From contig VUYV01000041.1 of the NCBI GenBank assembly GCA_008711295.1, forward strand, positions 5,493,790 through 5,557,789: 64,000 nt of DNA. The letters are read 5' to 3'. The notes under the pieces are model-generated. The model searched no databases and was not told the DNA's origin. It saw only the letters and a program-made list of their open reading frames with translations. Both the position numbers and the translations under genes were made by a program. This stretch comes from Anarhynchus alexandrinus (taxonomy: Eukaryota > Chordata > Aves > Charadriiformes > Charadriidae). This document shows positions 1-13,386 of the stretch, in pieces (the stretch's first letter is position 1; every line of letters starts with the position of its first letter).

Positions 1-3000
1 ATACTTGAGATCATTATACATTTCCTACAGAAATATTTACTTTAGTTACAAAAATTAACTAAATGGCATAATTTTATCAGATCAATAAGTTCTACAGACT
101 GCAGAACTCCATTACAGGTATCACAACTGGCATTTATCCAGAGTATAATTGATAAAGGCATTCAGTTTTGGCAATAAAAACTCTAAGAGCTGGAAGGATT
201 TTAAGAAGTTCATTACACCATCTTTTAAAAACGTGAGCCTTATTCTTAGAAAATACCTCACTTCAAGTTTCAGTCATAGGCATAGCGTGAACCAGTCTCT
301 TCCATGAGAGGGGAGTCTTATCAAGTCATTGCTTGATCTCATTTTTAATAATGTGAAAAGACTGAGCTTCTCAGTATAGGGCAGTTTTCTGATATTAGAA
401 TATTTTTTTGTGTATTGCTGCTATACACTTCTCTAATTTTTACAGTATTTTAAAATGATTTTTTTAAATGTATGACAAGACCAAATATGGTACTTCATTA
501 TGGAGCACAACTATGCTATAAACATAATTGCTTCTTCAGATCATTACTGCTTTATTTATATAGTTTTTACTTCTAGATATAGATTTTTTCCTCTAACATT
601 CATGCTTGCAACTCATTCCAGAAAGTCTTTTTTGCATACAGCAAGAGAATTTGGAGGAGAATTGAGAAGAGGAAGAATTAGATGGATATTCAGAAATTTT
701 GAAGAAAAAAACCCTGTGCGTGCGACTGGCCCATAAATATACAAGTACTTAAAAAATTGAGCAACCGTGTAATGGAGGCTGGCAGCATAAAGTGATCAGA
801 GAGAACAACCAGCTTTTCAGGACTAAATGAGACACGACTGACAAAGTGAGCGTAGCTCACGCAGAGCTTTGGCTAGCAATTGGGCCGCCTTCTACATCAG
901 GTTGATAACCACCTATCAATATGATATAGGAAAAGAAAACTATAAAATGTACAGAGCGGAAATATAAGTATGATCAAAGTGGCTAGGAAAACATTCTTTA
1001 GGTGTGCTTAGAGCAAAAAAAAAGGGTTCCACAAAGACAGCTGGGAGAAGATGGGAGGATAGAAAGACATTTGGAGGACTGAATACACAAGTAGCATCAA
1101 TGGGCTGTGTGAAAGTGGGTTGCTAGCCTTTGTCCGGTTGCCCATTCCACAGCTGAAAAAATGTCAGACCCTCAACTTTCTTTAAGCAGCACTTTCATGA
1201 TTTCACAGGAAAGGGTCAGCTGGGTAGATGTGGCGCTACGACTCCCTGATAAAGATGAAGGATTAGACAAAGTTGTGGAACATTAATAACAAGTTTGAGC
1301 TACTTGTATCATCATATATTCTATCTTCTCTCCAAAGTTCTTAAGCCTTTCATCTCCAAGGTTATTAAGCTTCCCAACACACTTAATATCCAGTCAAAGG
1401 TGAAAAAGAAGTTTTATCCTGAATAATAAAATTAGACATCCTGCAAAGTAATTAATACCTTCCCATTTGGCCTCCCACCTCACAGAGAGCATGTTATTGC
1501 CCAGAAGGTGGATTCGTGTGTTTAACTCATTATTTTTATGAGGAAGACTGATGACAGACCCTTTATTGCTTACATTATTATGTATTCAAAGACTTAAACT
1601 TTTGATTAAGTTGAAATAGGTAAGAAAACTATGCAAATTATACTTTTCAAATACCAAAGACATTTTCACTTTATTTTTCTGTAAAAATACTTTTGATCTG
1701 CTGCATTAAAATCACACTAAACACAGCAAGTTGAGACATACTGAAGACTTTATGTAGCTAAGTCTACACCAAAATCTCTAGGTTTAATTTAACACAATTC
1801 CACAGTAGTAGAATTTTCAGTATTGTACTTACTTGCTATAAAACAACTTAATTACCTTTTTATAATGCGTTTGGTATTAACACAAGTAGATTTTTTTAAA
1901 AAGATCACTTTGACAATCTTCTGAAAGTCATTGCTTAACACTGTTCTACATTTACTTGTGTAGCAATTTCTGTAACCTATTTACTTTTTAAGTCTCCATT
2001 TAATTATGCTCCCTTCATGAATTCAGGCCAGTCTAGAGCCTCTGTAGGTATGGGATGATCTCAGATATAAACTTGACAATGTACTTGGTTTTCCATTGCA
2101 ACTACATAGAAATATCATTTTCTACAGGAATGAGAGTCTGGCAGTCACTAATGTATTTCAAAATTGACTAGGTCATTTGTTCTCTCCATCTAAAAGCATT
2201 AGAATTCAGGGCTAAGCATTTAATGAGAGGAAACCATTAAAATGAATGTGAAGTCTTTTTTTATAAAAACAATAAGGATATGCTTTCCAGATTCCTACTC
2301 CAATTCCTTTCATTTCATTCTAAGACAAAACCTTTAATAAATTATTTAACTATTAACCTTAGCATTTTCTTTTCTGGGTATTTTCTTTTTTTTTTGGGGG
2401 GGGGGGGGTTTTCTTTAAATACATGCTTGCAACTGTCCTAGTAAAAAGGAGAGACAAAAAAATCAATGAAAACATACATCAGATATTTTTGGATTTTTTT
2501 CTGAGGGGGAAGAGTTCTAATCTGTGGCATTTGAATAAAAAGATGGGGGGTGTGAACCAGTGTTTTTCTTTTAAACAGAATATATTTCCTGTTTCCTTTT
2601 TAAAATCAAATTATCATTAGACAGAAAATGTAATTCACTGAACATCTGCTGTTCTTCTCTTAGATCAAATTTTTTAAATAGAGAAAGTGATTCTGTATGA
2701 GGCAAAACAGGGGGAGCAGGTGCTGATCAGCAGGAAGAGCTTTTCAAGAAAAATGTAGTTCAAGAAGGGCAACACTTCTTGCCTCATTCTCTTCTGTTTG
2801 TCACCCTCAATAAGAGAGTAGATTATTTGCTGGACTCAACCTTGTACCAAATTTGGGTTGGATTTAGCTTTAAAGCATAGGCCAGGACTTTGTGCTTCAG
2901 AAATTCCTTCCTTAAGGACAATGCCGGTGCTCTGTACTCAGTAGTTATTGTAACTAGAAACTCATTGAAGACATTTTAAACCAAATAAATGGGAATTGTA

Positions 3001-5570
3001 CTTTATGTATACTCATTCACAAGTATGAAAAAAACTAATATTATAGGCCTGTTTGTGCTTCCTTTTTATAGCAGTTTGTAATGGAGATGTTTACATTGCT
3101 GACCTTTAAGTACCTAACCCTGATACCTAATTTCAGAGGCTAATTTCCCTGTGCTGTCTGTCCAGCAAACCAAAAGAATTTGTGTGGAAGCCTTAGCTTA
3201 AATATCCCTAACTTAGTCCAGTCACAAAAGGGTCAGGTATTGCAGTCCCCACTTTGGGGAGAGTACTGTAGTCCAGACATTCTGTGGAAGATGAAGAGAA
3301 TGGCACCCCAAGCCAACATCATTGCTCTGCAGTGTCCAGGGTGACACGAGAAAGCAGCCACATGTATCAGAGTCTCAAGGTCATTCTGTCTCCATGTCTC
3401 TTTTAGTGTTCATATTTGAAGTGTTCTGATATAGTTTGTTCCTAGCAGAAGGAGAACCATCTACTTTCCATCGTGATAATGTTCCTTGGCAGAGTAGTAG
3501 ACAACACATTACTTTAGTGCATTCATATTTATATTTGAGGGTCTTATTTAAAGTACATCTTTGTGAACGCTGTTCAGACTTGCATCCAGAAAATATTTTT
3601 AATTTAAATCCAGTTCTTTCTTAGAATATAAACAGTTCTCTTTCTACAGTGTTCATAAGCTACATAAACACAAGACCTTTTTCACCTCTGACATTTCTTG
3701 TTTTAATACATTTCTCATCTTTATGAAGAAAATTAAATATGGTTTACCATATGCTAGCTGCTAGCTATAGACTGAGAAATACCCTCATGTCCCACACAGA
3801 CGTATTTTAAAAAAAATGATGTATGGGAGAACCTTGCAGGCTGTAGACCTGAGGCTCACAGTGTTCATGACTAAACTTTCCCACTGAAAGCTAGCTCTGT
3901 CTTTACTCAATACCACGAATGAGGCTCTGATCTTGCTCTACATCATTTCTGTCCAATTCTCAAAACTATATTCCTGATTTTAATTATGAGCTTTTCGTCC
4001 TCAAATAAGCAAGTATTAGTTACAAATGAAAGCAGAGTTGTTGCAGGTCAGGACAGAGACTGCATTGTATTAAACAAGGGAGATGAAGCTTTAGCTGTGC
4101 CTATTCATATCATACTTCCATGAAACTTATGTTACAAGTTTTCTACTTCTTCAGTTATTAAAGCCAAAGAAGTTGAAAAAATGGTTTTCCAAATAAAAAC
4201 ACTTTTTAGTTTATGTGCTCCTTACTCCAGATACTACATGCAGAGGCTAATAAATGCTGTTGCATTTTAATATTTTCTTCTTGGGTAAGTGTTAGATATA
4301 TGATAACAGTAATAGTCTAGCATCAAAAGTATACGCTAAATAAACACAGAGTTAATTTTCAAACACATAAAAATACTTGCAATGTTTTGTTCCTCATTAG
4401 TTATTTCATCTTCTTCATTTCAGCTAATTGTAGATGTCCAGAGGCTTATACAGGCTTATTGACTTCTTTATCAAAGGTTCTGCAAGAACTTGTTTAAAAA
4501 GGGTGTTGGTATTATATACTTTAAAGCTTTTTCTTCATTTAATAATCCCGAACATGACAGCCAGCTTTGCTTATGCAAACAAAACTCAGAGCTTTTTTTC
4601 ATAATATTTTCCTCTGGTTGTTATTGATAGCAAATAGTAGCTGTTTCTCAATTAATTTTTCTACCTTTTATTTTCCTGTGTGTTTCGATACTAAATGATT
4701 CTACAACCTTTTGCCTCTCTTCATGTTGCTGTCACACAAGGACTTGGTCTTTCTGGAAGGAATCAATGTTGTTAGCTGCTCCCTGCTAGTACTTTTTGGT
4801 GCTGTGTAAATAAAATAATGCTAAAATAAAGACCAAAATTATGTGTTTTCTTGCATACATTGTATTTAGAATAGGACAACAGAACCAAAGAAACAAGAGC
4901 AATGAACCCTGAAGTATTGTCTAGTTCAGTCCACTGTCCCAAGGCTGAACCAATCATCCTTAAAAACATGCTTGACGTAAATTCTCCTAACCTGTTTTGG
5001 AGAAGTGTCAATGACATAAATTTTACCTTTGCTAGTGAACAGTCCCATTGTTTAGGTATTTCTAATGATTAACAAATCTTCCTGCTTCCTGACTTGCTGC
5101 TCTTTACTTCTTGTGTACTACCAGCTGGTCTCTGGGATTGAGAAAGGACTATGATCTGTTTGTAGTGGAAGTGCAGATGCTCATTTAGAAAGCCAAAGGC
5201 ATAAACCCCAAACAGCTGCACGTGCAACATCACTTGCACTGGGCCAGCCCACAACAACATGTCTGCCCCTTTTACTGACAACTTTCTAAAAACCTAATTT
5301 GTCCTCTCCCCATCCACTCTGCAGTGGACATGACATGAGAAAGGATTGAGGACACCAGGGATGGGTCTTCCTCACCACCTGCAGACTGAGATGACCGGAG
5401 GCCCAGATGGGGCCCTTGCCTTACTCTGTTCTCCTCATGAATGGGTTCAGGTTAAGTAGGACTGTGCAGATATATGGTATTCTTGCAAAACAAGTTTTGG
5501 TGAATGCATTGCAGTAAATACTCTTGTACTGGGGTAAAAAGATATTAGAAGCTGAAAAAGCCGATGGCAT
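1..5570. other. Intergenic DNA upstream of KITLG, no gene seen
   Basis: AT-rich, CpG-poor sequence with only short chance ORFs on both strands (81 codons or fewer). None shows a recognisable domain, a splice-site arrangement or a codon pattern worth following. The only sharp compositional feature is a T10 run followed directly by a G13 run (2386-2408). I see no RNA gene and no clear mobile element here. Diverged old repeats could be present that cannot be recognised by eye. Confidence 0.6.
2386..2408. repeat. T10-G13 homopolymer junction
   Basis: Ten T are followed directly by thirteen G. This is low-complexity sequence and a likely site of polymerase slippage or length error in the assembly. 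The G run could also take part in a G-quadruplex, but there are no other G runs nearby to complete one. Confidence 0.8.
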
Positions 5571-5577
5571 GTGAACT

Positions 5578-6302
5578 TTGCTTCACGGACACCCACCAAA
5601 TGAGTCATTGAACAGGTCTGGCAACCAGAAGATGAAAAGCAGAAACATCCTGGCAAAGGGAGAAAGCTTCAGATACACCTCACTCCCCTCTGCCTCTCCC
5701 TGCCACTCCCTTCTCACCGCCGGCTACAAAGGGGAAATTCAGGCCTGGCACGAGAGGGGCTGGTGCACAGGAACCACCTGGCTGTTCTTCCTTGTAACTA
5801 AACATTCCACATCCCCAGCCACTGCCAGTCAATCGCAAGCCACACCATCCACACACGAGGGATGCCATCAAAGTGTGCTTGGGCAGCTCTTGAAGATTCA
5901 TCCTGACAATGGCCACCCACATCCAGTGGCGGTTTCCGATGTCACTGGAGGTGTAACCGCACTGTGTGTTCTCCAAAACAGCAGTCTTGCCAGAATTGTT
6001 ATTTACTATGATGATGCTACACCCTGGTGATTGTAACCCCAGTCCTTCCCCAGCATGGTCCTTGTGCGTGTCTCTCTCTCCCTCTTCTCACAACAGCAAG
6101 TGGCTGACTGAAGCATGTGACTTCCTCCTTTACCTCCCTTCCCCTCACCAGGAAACGTTTCCCCATAGTCGTGGCCACAGTCTGGGGGTTTTCCCACTCG
6201 ACGGAGGTCTGTGACAGGATTCCAGACAGGGTTGACTTGTGTAACCAAATGGCTGCCACTCCAATGGGTATCAAGAGCACTTCCAGCCATGCTGTGGACT
6301 AA
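5578..6302. other. GC-richer block with overlapping ORFs on both strands, unrecognised
   Basis: This block is visibly richer in GC than its surroundings and carries overlapping ORFs on both strands: a 150-codon ORF on + (5578-6030) and ORFs of 98, 94 and 87 codons on - (5680-5976, 6006-6290, 6017-6280). I recognise no protein family in any frame. Higher GC lowers stop-codon frequency, so ORFs of this length are expected by chance. A decayed coding-derived insert, such as an endogenous retroviral fragment read on the - strand, is possible but unsupported. The block lies about 300 bp upstream of a CR1 copy in the same repeat-rich neighbourhood. It should not be taken as a gene. Confidence 0.35.
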
Positions 6303-6531
6303 AACCAGGCCAAGGACCTTTGTAATTTCGCAGAGTAGGAGACAGGGTCCCTGTATCTCGGAGTGCTCCTGGGACCGTTTAGTTTACTAATACTGGCACA
6401 GGCTGATTTCCAAGAAGCACCCCTTCCACAGCAAACATCTTCAAGTTTTACATTAACACCAAGTCTTAGGTTTGCTACACACAGACACAGAAATAAAGGC
6501 CTTCTGAATTTGGGGATGTGTAGGAGAAGTC

Positions 6532-6849
6532 TTGAGCATGAGTATACTCATTTTTCTCTTCACTGATCAATATCCAGAGATTTTCAACAATATCTTTCTC
6601 AATATATACAAGTTTGAGAAGTGGGCGCATGTGAACCTCATGAGGTTCAACAAGGCCAAGTGCAAGGTCGTGCATCTGGGTCAGGGCAAACCCCAGTATC
6701 AATACAGGCTGGGGGATGCAGGGATTGAGAGTAGCCCTGCTGAGAAGGACTTGGGGGTACTGGTGGATGAAAAGCTTGACATGAGCAACAATGTGTGCTC
6801 ACAGCCTAGAAAGCCAACCGTATCCTGGGCTGCATCAAAAGAAGTGTGA
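6532..6849 (+). pseudogene. CR1 ORF2 reverse-transcriptase C-terminal remnant
   Basis: This open frame begins in sequence upstream of the CR1 copy. From about codon 27 onward it carries the conserved C-terminal segment of CR1 ORF2, with the run [15 protein letters not shown]. The frame is lost after the segment corresponding to [15 protein letters not shown]. In intact CR1 this region continues with an alanine/asparagine-rich motif and a helical C-terminus, seen here in another frame around 6959-7336. It is a fossil of a reverse transcriptase and not a host gene. Confidence 0.85.
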
Positions 6850-7425
6850 TCAGTAGGTCAGGGGAGGTGATTCTGCCCCTCTACTCTGCCCTCGTGAGAC
6901 CCCACTGGAGTACTGCAACCAGCTCTGGAATCTTCAGCACAGGAAAGACTTCGACCTGTTGGAGCAAGTCCAGAGGATCATCATAAAGATGATCAGACGG
7001 CCGGAGCACCTCTCCGATGAAGACAGACTGAGAGAGTTGAGTTTGTTCAGCTTGGAGAAAAGAAGGCTCCGGGGAGACCTTATCATGTCCTTTCAATACT
7101 TAAATAGAGCTTATAAGAAAGATGGGGACAAACTTTTTAGTAGGGCCTGTTGTGATAGGACAAGGGGTAATGGTTTTAAATTGAAAGAGGGTAGATTTAG
7201 ACAAGATATAAGGAAGAAATTTTTTACAATGAGGGTGGTGAAACACTGGAACAGGTTGGTTGAAGAGATGGTAGATGCCCCATCCCTGCAAACATTCAAG
7301 GTCAGGTTGGACGGGACTTTGAGCAACGTGACCTAGTTGAAGATGTCCCAGCTCATTGCAGGGGGGTTAGACTAGAACTTTAAAGGTGCCTTCCAACACA
7401 AACTATTCTATGATTCTATATTCTA
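6610..7425 (+). mobile_element. CR1 LINE, 5'-truncated copy with end of ORF2 and 3' UTR
   Basis: This is a 5'-truncated copy of the avian non-LTR retrotransposon CR1. The first part reads as the C-terminal region of the ORF2 reverse transcriptase: [16 protein letters not shown], then [28 protein letters not shown]. The rest matches the end of ORF2 and the 3' UTR, including frames reading [22 protein letters not shown] and VVKHWNRLVEEMVDAPSLQTFKVRLDGT. It ends in the typical CR1 tail, cttccaaca...attctatgattctat. The reading frame is broken between the fragments (one frame stops at 6849, another runs 6959-7336), so the copy is dead. 5' truncation is the usual result of CR1 insertion. Confidence 0.93.
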
Positions 7426-7987
7426 CACCTCAGAGAAAATGGTTCAGAAGCAAAATATCTCCCTTCTCTTTCCTTATAAAGAGTCCTTAAACAAGCTGTA
7501 CTCATATTTATGTTATTGTAGTCATGTGAGACATTCCAAGTGTTTTTCTTCTTGCTCAATGAAATAATAAAAAGACTAATGTATCAAGATCCCCAAATCC
7601 TCTTGTTTACTACCTGTGCTGCTTGAACACTGAGGATGTTTCAGATTCTCACACCTTTTTCTTATTTACATCTTCTATGACCTTATGAGTATCCATAGCT
7701 CCCCTGCTCCTTAGTTCTGTTTACATATTTGCCTAGTTAATACTGATTGATGTGGTGTTATCGGAAACCACTAATCTTAGTTTAAAGCCGTCCTCACAAG
7801 TTTAGCCAATCTGTGGTCAAAGGTGTTCTTCTTCGTGGCATGACCTCTGTCTCTGCTACCTTTCTTAGAATTTCACTCTTGATTGAGCAAACCAAAACCT
7901 TTCCCAGTACCATAATCTAACAAGTCATACATTAATGCTCTCGGTTGTTCTTGTCTGCTCCTGGGTCTTTTTCATTTATCACCAGGG

Positions 7988-8015
7988 ATGGTGACTAGTA
8001 AATGGTGACTAGTAA
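7988..8015. repeat. Exact 14-bp tandem duplication
   Basis: The unit atggtgactagtaa occurs twice in perfect head-to-tail order. This is a small recent slippage duplication, with no coding or regulatory role evident. Confidence 0.9.
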
Positions 8016-11000
8016 CCAGTCTGTCCCTGTCAAGAAGCTGGTTCACCTACTGAGGTTGTGCAGCAATGGTCCTTCTAGCTGTTTTTCCTTGTTACTGCTT
8101 TGCCATCATTTACACTTTGTCGATTATGCCACATACTCTTGAATGCTTTCCAATTTAACTAATGTTATTGGTATTTTTACCCCTGCTTCCTGAGAGATTT
8201 GAGTAGGAGGCGGGCTAGACAGTTTTCTATTCCCAGCTTTCATTGATAGAAACCTTTCGTTGTAGTGTCCAAAAGCAGATGGAAGACCAGGATTGGGAAT
8301 GGGTGGAGAGAAAGGGGGAGGAAGCACTCAGGTTTTGCATGGATGTAGTATTCATGCTAAGAAAATCTTTGCCATCATTGGCTGTGACACTAAACATGTG
8401 GTTTGGCTTTTTTTCATCTCTACAGACTTTTCTTTACGCTCTTTCCCAAAGCTCCCTTATTGCCCATAGTTTATCTCCCACTAGCTGCTAATCTGTTTGT
8501 TTTTAAGATATTTTTGCTTCATCAAATCTTGTCCTTTTCTTAGGTATCACCAGTAACCAAAACCAGTGATGACAGGACAGCCAGCTACACCTTTTTGTTC
8601 TCAGTCTCCCTGTGACACGCACTCAAGCAGCAGATCTGACATTGCCAGTCACCCATACTCTTCAATATCTTTTTCTCCTCAACTACTTTTGCATCACAAA
8701 TTACAATTTCTTACACTATTCCAGGAAATTTTAGGAATGCCAGTACTACTTCAGCTTTTCGTTCCCTCAGTAAAGGATTGTTTTCTATGTCACCAAAATT
8801 CTAGAAATCCTTACCTCTAGCTGATAAGCAGCTGGGGAAAAAAAAAGCATACTGTTCTCCAAATATATATTGTGTCATAATGTGCAGTCACAACGGGAGA
8901 AAAGGGTGAATTAAATTTCACAAGAACGCTTGCATCTATGATTTCATAACTTTTGAGCACTGACTTTGACACCTCAGTTATTCTTAAACAGCTGAAACCA
9001 CTGTTCTTTTACTTCACATTGGCTTCAATTACCTCAGAGAAGACAGTTTTTATTTCTTCTTGAACACACAGACATTTGTTCAAATCTTCATCTCTGAACT
9101 TGTTTACTCAAACAGGCATCCTTTCCTTTTGAATTTTCTGAAACCTGCCTTGCTCAATCTACTCTAAACACAGACACGTATTTTTTTCTACCATTCTGAC
9201 TTTCCCATGCCTACTGGGAATTCTCTATTGAATAAAATTCAACCTGCTGCTTCCCAGCATCAAAGGTTTTACTCCTCTCTACTAATCTAGTGTCCTGAAA
9301 GTTATTCAGCCATATGTTAAGAAACCTCCTGCTCTTCCAGAAGCGCAGCATTTGATTATAGATGTCTTTCTGTTTTCTACAGTTCCAGTTAAAAAAATTG
9401 AACTCTTTTAAATTCATTTAACTCATTACAACACCCAAATATTCTTTAAAGAATCCATCAACATTTTCCTTAAGACTCCTCATGACATCTTTAAGAAAGC
9501 CGACAACTTAGAAGTGGTTAAAGGGCATTCATACCACTATTTTGTCATGTACATGTAAAGACAACATATACAAATATATAATCATACATCTGTTAATTTA
9601 TCTGTATTCTCTATATTTTGTGTATTACATCCTTCTCAGTCTTTTGAGCTCTCTGCAAATAACATTTACTAGAATATCAGCAATATATAAAAGCTAAAAT
9701 ACAAATGTCACAGATTATACTCACTTAGGAATTCCAACATATTTGAGAATAATAGATTACTATAAAGACCTAAGTAAGGGAAGAAACATGGACAAAGTAT
9801 ATCAAGAAACAGACTGTTAGACTTTCTGACATGGAATATCATTTTATATTACTATCAAATTTGCTGAAATAAAATGCCAATAGTTTCAGCTTTATTAGAA
9901 CTATCAGAATAAGATCCAAAAGCAAATAACTACAATAAATTTTGGAGAAGAATATATAGAGACAAGATACTTGTTGAGATAGACACCATGTTCAACAAAT
10001 TAAATGTGAGAGATTTGGCAGCAAAAGTGCTAGCACAATTTAGATTTCATACAGAGAAGAATCAAGTCACTCTACAGGGAAGTAAATATTTCTTTCTCCA
10101 CTACTATGGTGACACTACATGTGGAATAAAATGTATGGAAAAAAAAAAAAATGGACAAACTGGAAAGTGTTTGGAGAACCACAAATTTTTGAAGTGCTTA
10201 AGGGAGGAAGACTTACAAGAAGAAATTAACTAAGCTTTTTTTCCTTTCTTTATTAAGATATGGTTAGAGAAAAAGACTATTATTCATAGTTATTATTTAT
10301 GTCCAAATGCTTGGAAACCATACCTTGGCTAGTAAAAATCTGTGCAGTTTATTTGAGAACAAAGTAACCGTGTTGATTTATATTAGTGGAGGATAGGGCA
10401 CTAAGAACAGAAGCAAAATTTAAGTTGAGATGAGGATGTAGTAAGAGAATTTTACTGAAGTATAATGAAAAAAAACTATAAAGAACCATTATTTTAAAGC
10501 AGACTCCCAAAAGAACTGGAACAATGCAGACCACTATGACTAAGAAAGTGAAAATTGTTATAAATTGTAATTCTAAATGGCACAGATGAAGACCGTTGTC
10601 AATGTTTCTGTGGCTTTTTCTTTTCCTATTTCAATCTTGTGGGATCAAACGAAAAGACTGAATTAGAAGATTTTAAGGCTGTGATGCGCTTTTCTTACTT
10701 TTATTCACATTTTTAGATGGCAATAAACACCACAGATTTGCAGTCTCTAGAATTATTATTCTGACATTTACACAAACAATAACAGGCGATCGTGCTTCAG
10801 GAAACCACAATGAAATATTTTAAAACCTCACTAGACAGCATTGTCTGATACCTGTAAGAAGTGTTCTGCAGCGGCACGGTTGTTTGCAACAATCTGAATT
10901 CTGACACGTCCTAAAAGGAGGGCACTCTCCCCTTGTGACAGTCATGTCTTTTAGTCATTTATATTGTGGTGCATATGTATTATGTTCTTTTTGATATGCT

Positions 11001-11289
11001 GCCATTCCAGCTGGCAGACTCACAAGTCTGGAAGACGTTCTCTCTTTCACTCACTCACTTTCTTCCCTCTCTGCCCTTGTAAAATATAACTGTTCCCGAC
11101 AAAATGGAACAGATGCAACAGGAGAGACTGAGAGGGCACCTCCACGCTGCCATGTTAGCACAGACTTCCAGCTCACATTTGAGTTCAAATTCTCCCATCG
11201 TGCACACTGTTTGTGCATTGAATCAGACCTTGAGCTCAAGGCAAGCGTTAGCCAACTGGCTCAGCAGTAAGGAGAGCCTTACTCCAGAG

Positions 11290-11390
11290 TGCTCTACAGA
11301 CACTGGGCCATAGGAAGAGATCAGAATCGAATCCAGGTATCCCACATCCTGGAAAATAATTTGGACTACTCTGCCCTTAAGCAAGAAGAT
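11290..11390. repeat. Possible tRNA-derived SINE relic with B-box-like core
   Basis: The core at about 11325-11347 (gaatcgaatccaggtatccc) is close to a pol III B box (consensus GGTTCGANTCC, 9 of 11 positions). It resembles the end of tRNA-derived interspersed repeats known in sauropsids, where a similar block is followed by a 'gtatcccacatcc' segment. No A box or terminator could be placed confidently, so this is a weak call. Confidence 0.3.
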
Positions 11391-13371
11391 GGGGGAGGTG
11401 CCATTGTGTGCAGGGCTAAATTCAAGAGGTGCAAGTCTGGAAACCCACAATTAGATGGACTCTGCAGGGAAGAAGGACAGAGAGACACTTTCACAGATGA
11501 TCTCAGGTGAGCACAGCAACTGGCTACTTAGTCCTGTCAAGACTGTGGCAATTCTAAAGGGCTGGTACCCAGGAACCTCATTCAGGGGAATGTAAGCAAG
11601 GGGGAAATGTAAGCTCACACAGTTTCTAAATATTCAAATTTTTAACCAGCAGGTGATGCTCGTTATGTGCCTACTGGGAGAGTGCTTGGGCAAGTACTCA
11701 CAGTTTTGTGAACCTCTAGGTGAGTAAAAAAGGGAAAACTGGAAGCAGGAGCTATGGCCTGTTGGAAGTTTGGCACTGGGACAGGTTGAGATTTACAGCT
11801 GCAGTTGGGGGAGTGTGGCACAGAGAGATGGGAAGGTTTGAGATCCTCGAAATAAGAGAGAGACGGCTCTCTCAAAGCAGTAGGAGCAAGGCACGATGTG
11901 GTGGTGACTAGGAAGGTCATCTGAGGAGTTGAAGAAGGGTTGATGAGGAGAAATATGGAGTTTAGAGAGAAAGATTATAAGCAGAAGACAATTGTAGGGA
12001 AGAGATAAGTAGATGAGAAGAAAGCCAGAAAGAAGGAAATAGAGTTGTCTGTGCCAGAAAAACGGGACCGAGAAGAGAAATCAAGGGTGGGAAAGAGATA
12101 AGAATGGCCCTGGCTTCAAGTTAGAGAACATACGAAAAAGAAAAGAGACTGCTTTGAATGAATGGGCAGAAACATGTGTTCACAAGAGACATATTTTCTG
12201 AAAGTCTGCAGTGGAGCTGGCACAGCCTGAGTCTCACTCAGCTTAATCCTGGTAATGTTTAGAATTAGAATGTTTAGGTTTAATCTTGCAAGTTTCCCAT
12301 AATCAGAATTTCTAAAAGTCACTAACAAAACAGATGTATAAATTCTCTGTTTGTTATTAATAAATGACTGTATCGTGAAGTTCTTATTAAAAATCTATTT
12401 AATATGTTTATACAAAACCCACAAAAACAGAATGTTGCACAATCTGCTTTGCTATTCTCATGGCCAGAGTCAAATAAAATCCCATCATGAAGTGATTCAG
12501 TTCTAGCAACACAGCTCTGGTGGCTATACGATAAACGCTAGTATGCATCTTAAAGGTTTCCTTTAGTTTTACTACAAAATACATGGCTCTATGTGAGAAG
12601 GATGACAACAGAGGTAGAACTAAATATTGTTTTAATTTCTAAGATGGCCAAAGGAGAGATCCACAGAGTCCTAAGTACTTTCACAGTTTTCTGTCCCTGA
12701 AGTCATTTCCAGGGAGGAAAAGCCAAGGATGATTATATTATTCTTCACACTACTAATAGGTGTAACTTCCTCCTCCTCTGATATCTGGAGGTTATATATA
12801 ACATTTTTGTCATTCCTGTCTTAGGAGGAAGGAACTGAAGTAATTCCCTACACTGACAACATCAGGAATCTTAGTCTACCCTCCCCAAAAGAAAGTTAAG
12901 GACAGAAGCTGTTCAAATTCACCTCAGACATCTGCACGTATCTGAATTTTGTTCCTATCTAAACCTATTTATAAAGATGCATCTTTGGTCTTAAAAGTAT
13001 GATTCTGTTCTTAAAAAATAAATTGTGGCACTCGCATTATGCTTCTAATTTTTTGTGTTGTACTGTTCAGTTTACAAATAATAAATGTTCTTGTAATCAT
13101 GCCAGCCTTGCATACTCATTCTGAAATGTCACACTGTGGGCTTTCTCATGTGTATATCAAAGAACTGGCGCAAACACGATTTGAAGTTAGGAGAAATATA
13201 TCCACTGAAATATGTTCAACAGGCTTAAGCCTGGACCTAGAGATTCACAGGACATAATTTACATCTGAATCCCAGCATTTTCAGTGGACAATACAGGTTC
13301 AAATAATCTTAGAATTTCACAGTGGAACACGAATATTTTTTTTTCATGATGCACAAGATAAATATTAAATA

Positions 13372-13386
13372 TGTGTGTGTGTGTGT
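13372..13386. repeat. TG dinucleotide microsatellite
   Basis: An uninterrupted (TG)7 tract lies within AT-rich intergenic sequence. It is short and unremarkable. Confidence 0.85.

Noticed and set aside
9988..10233. 81-codon ORF with a plausible start, considered as a small gene
   Set aside because: It is lysine-rich because of A-rich sequence (it runs through an A12 tract), has no domain and sits in repeat-poor AT-rich DNA where such ORFs arise by chance.
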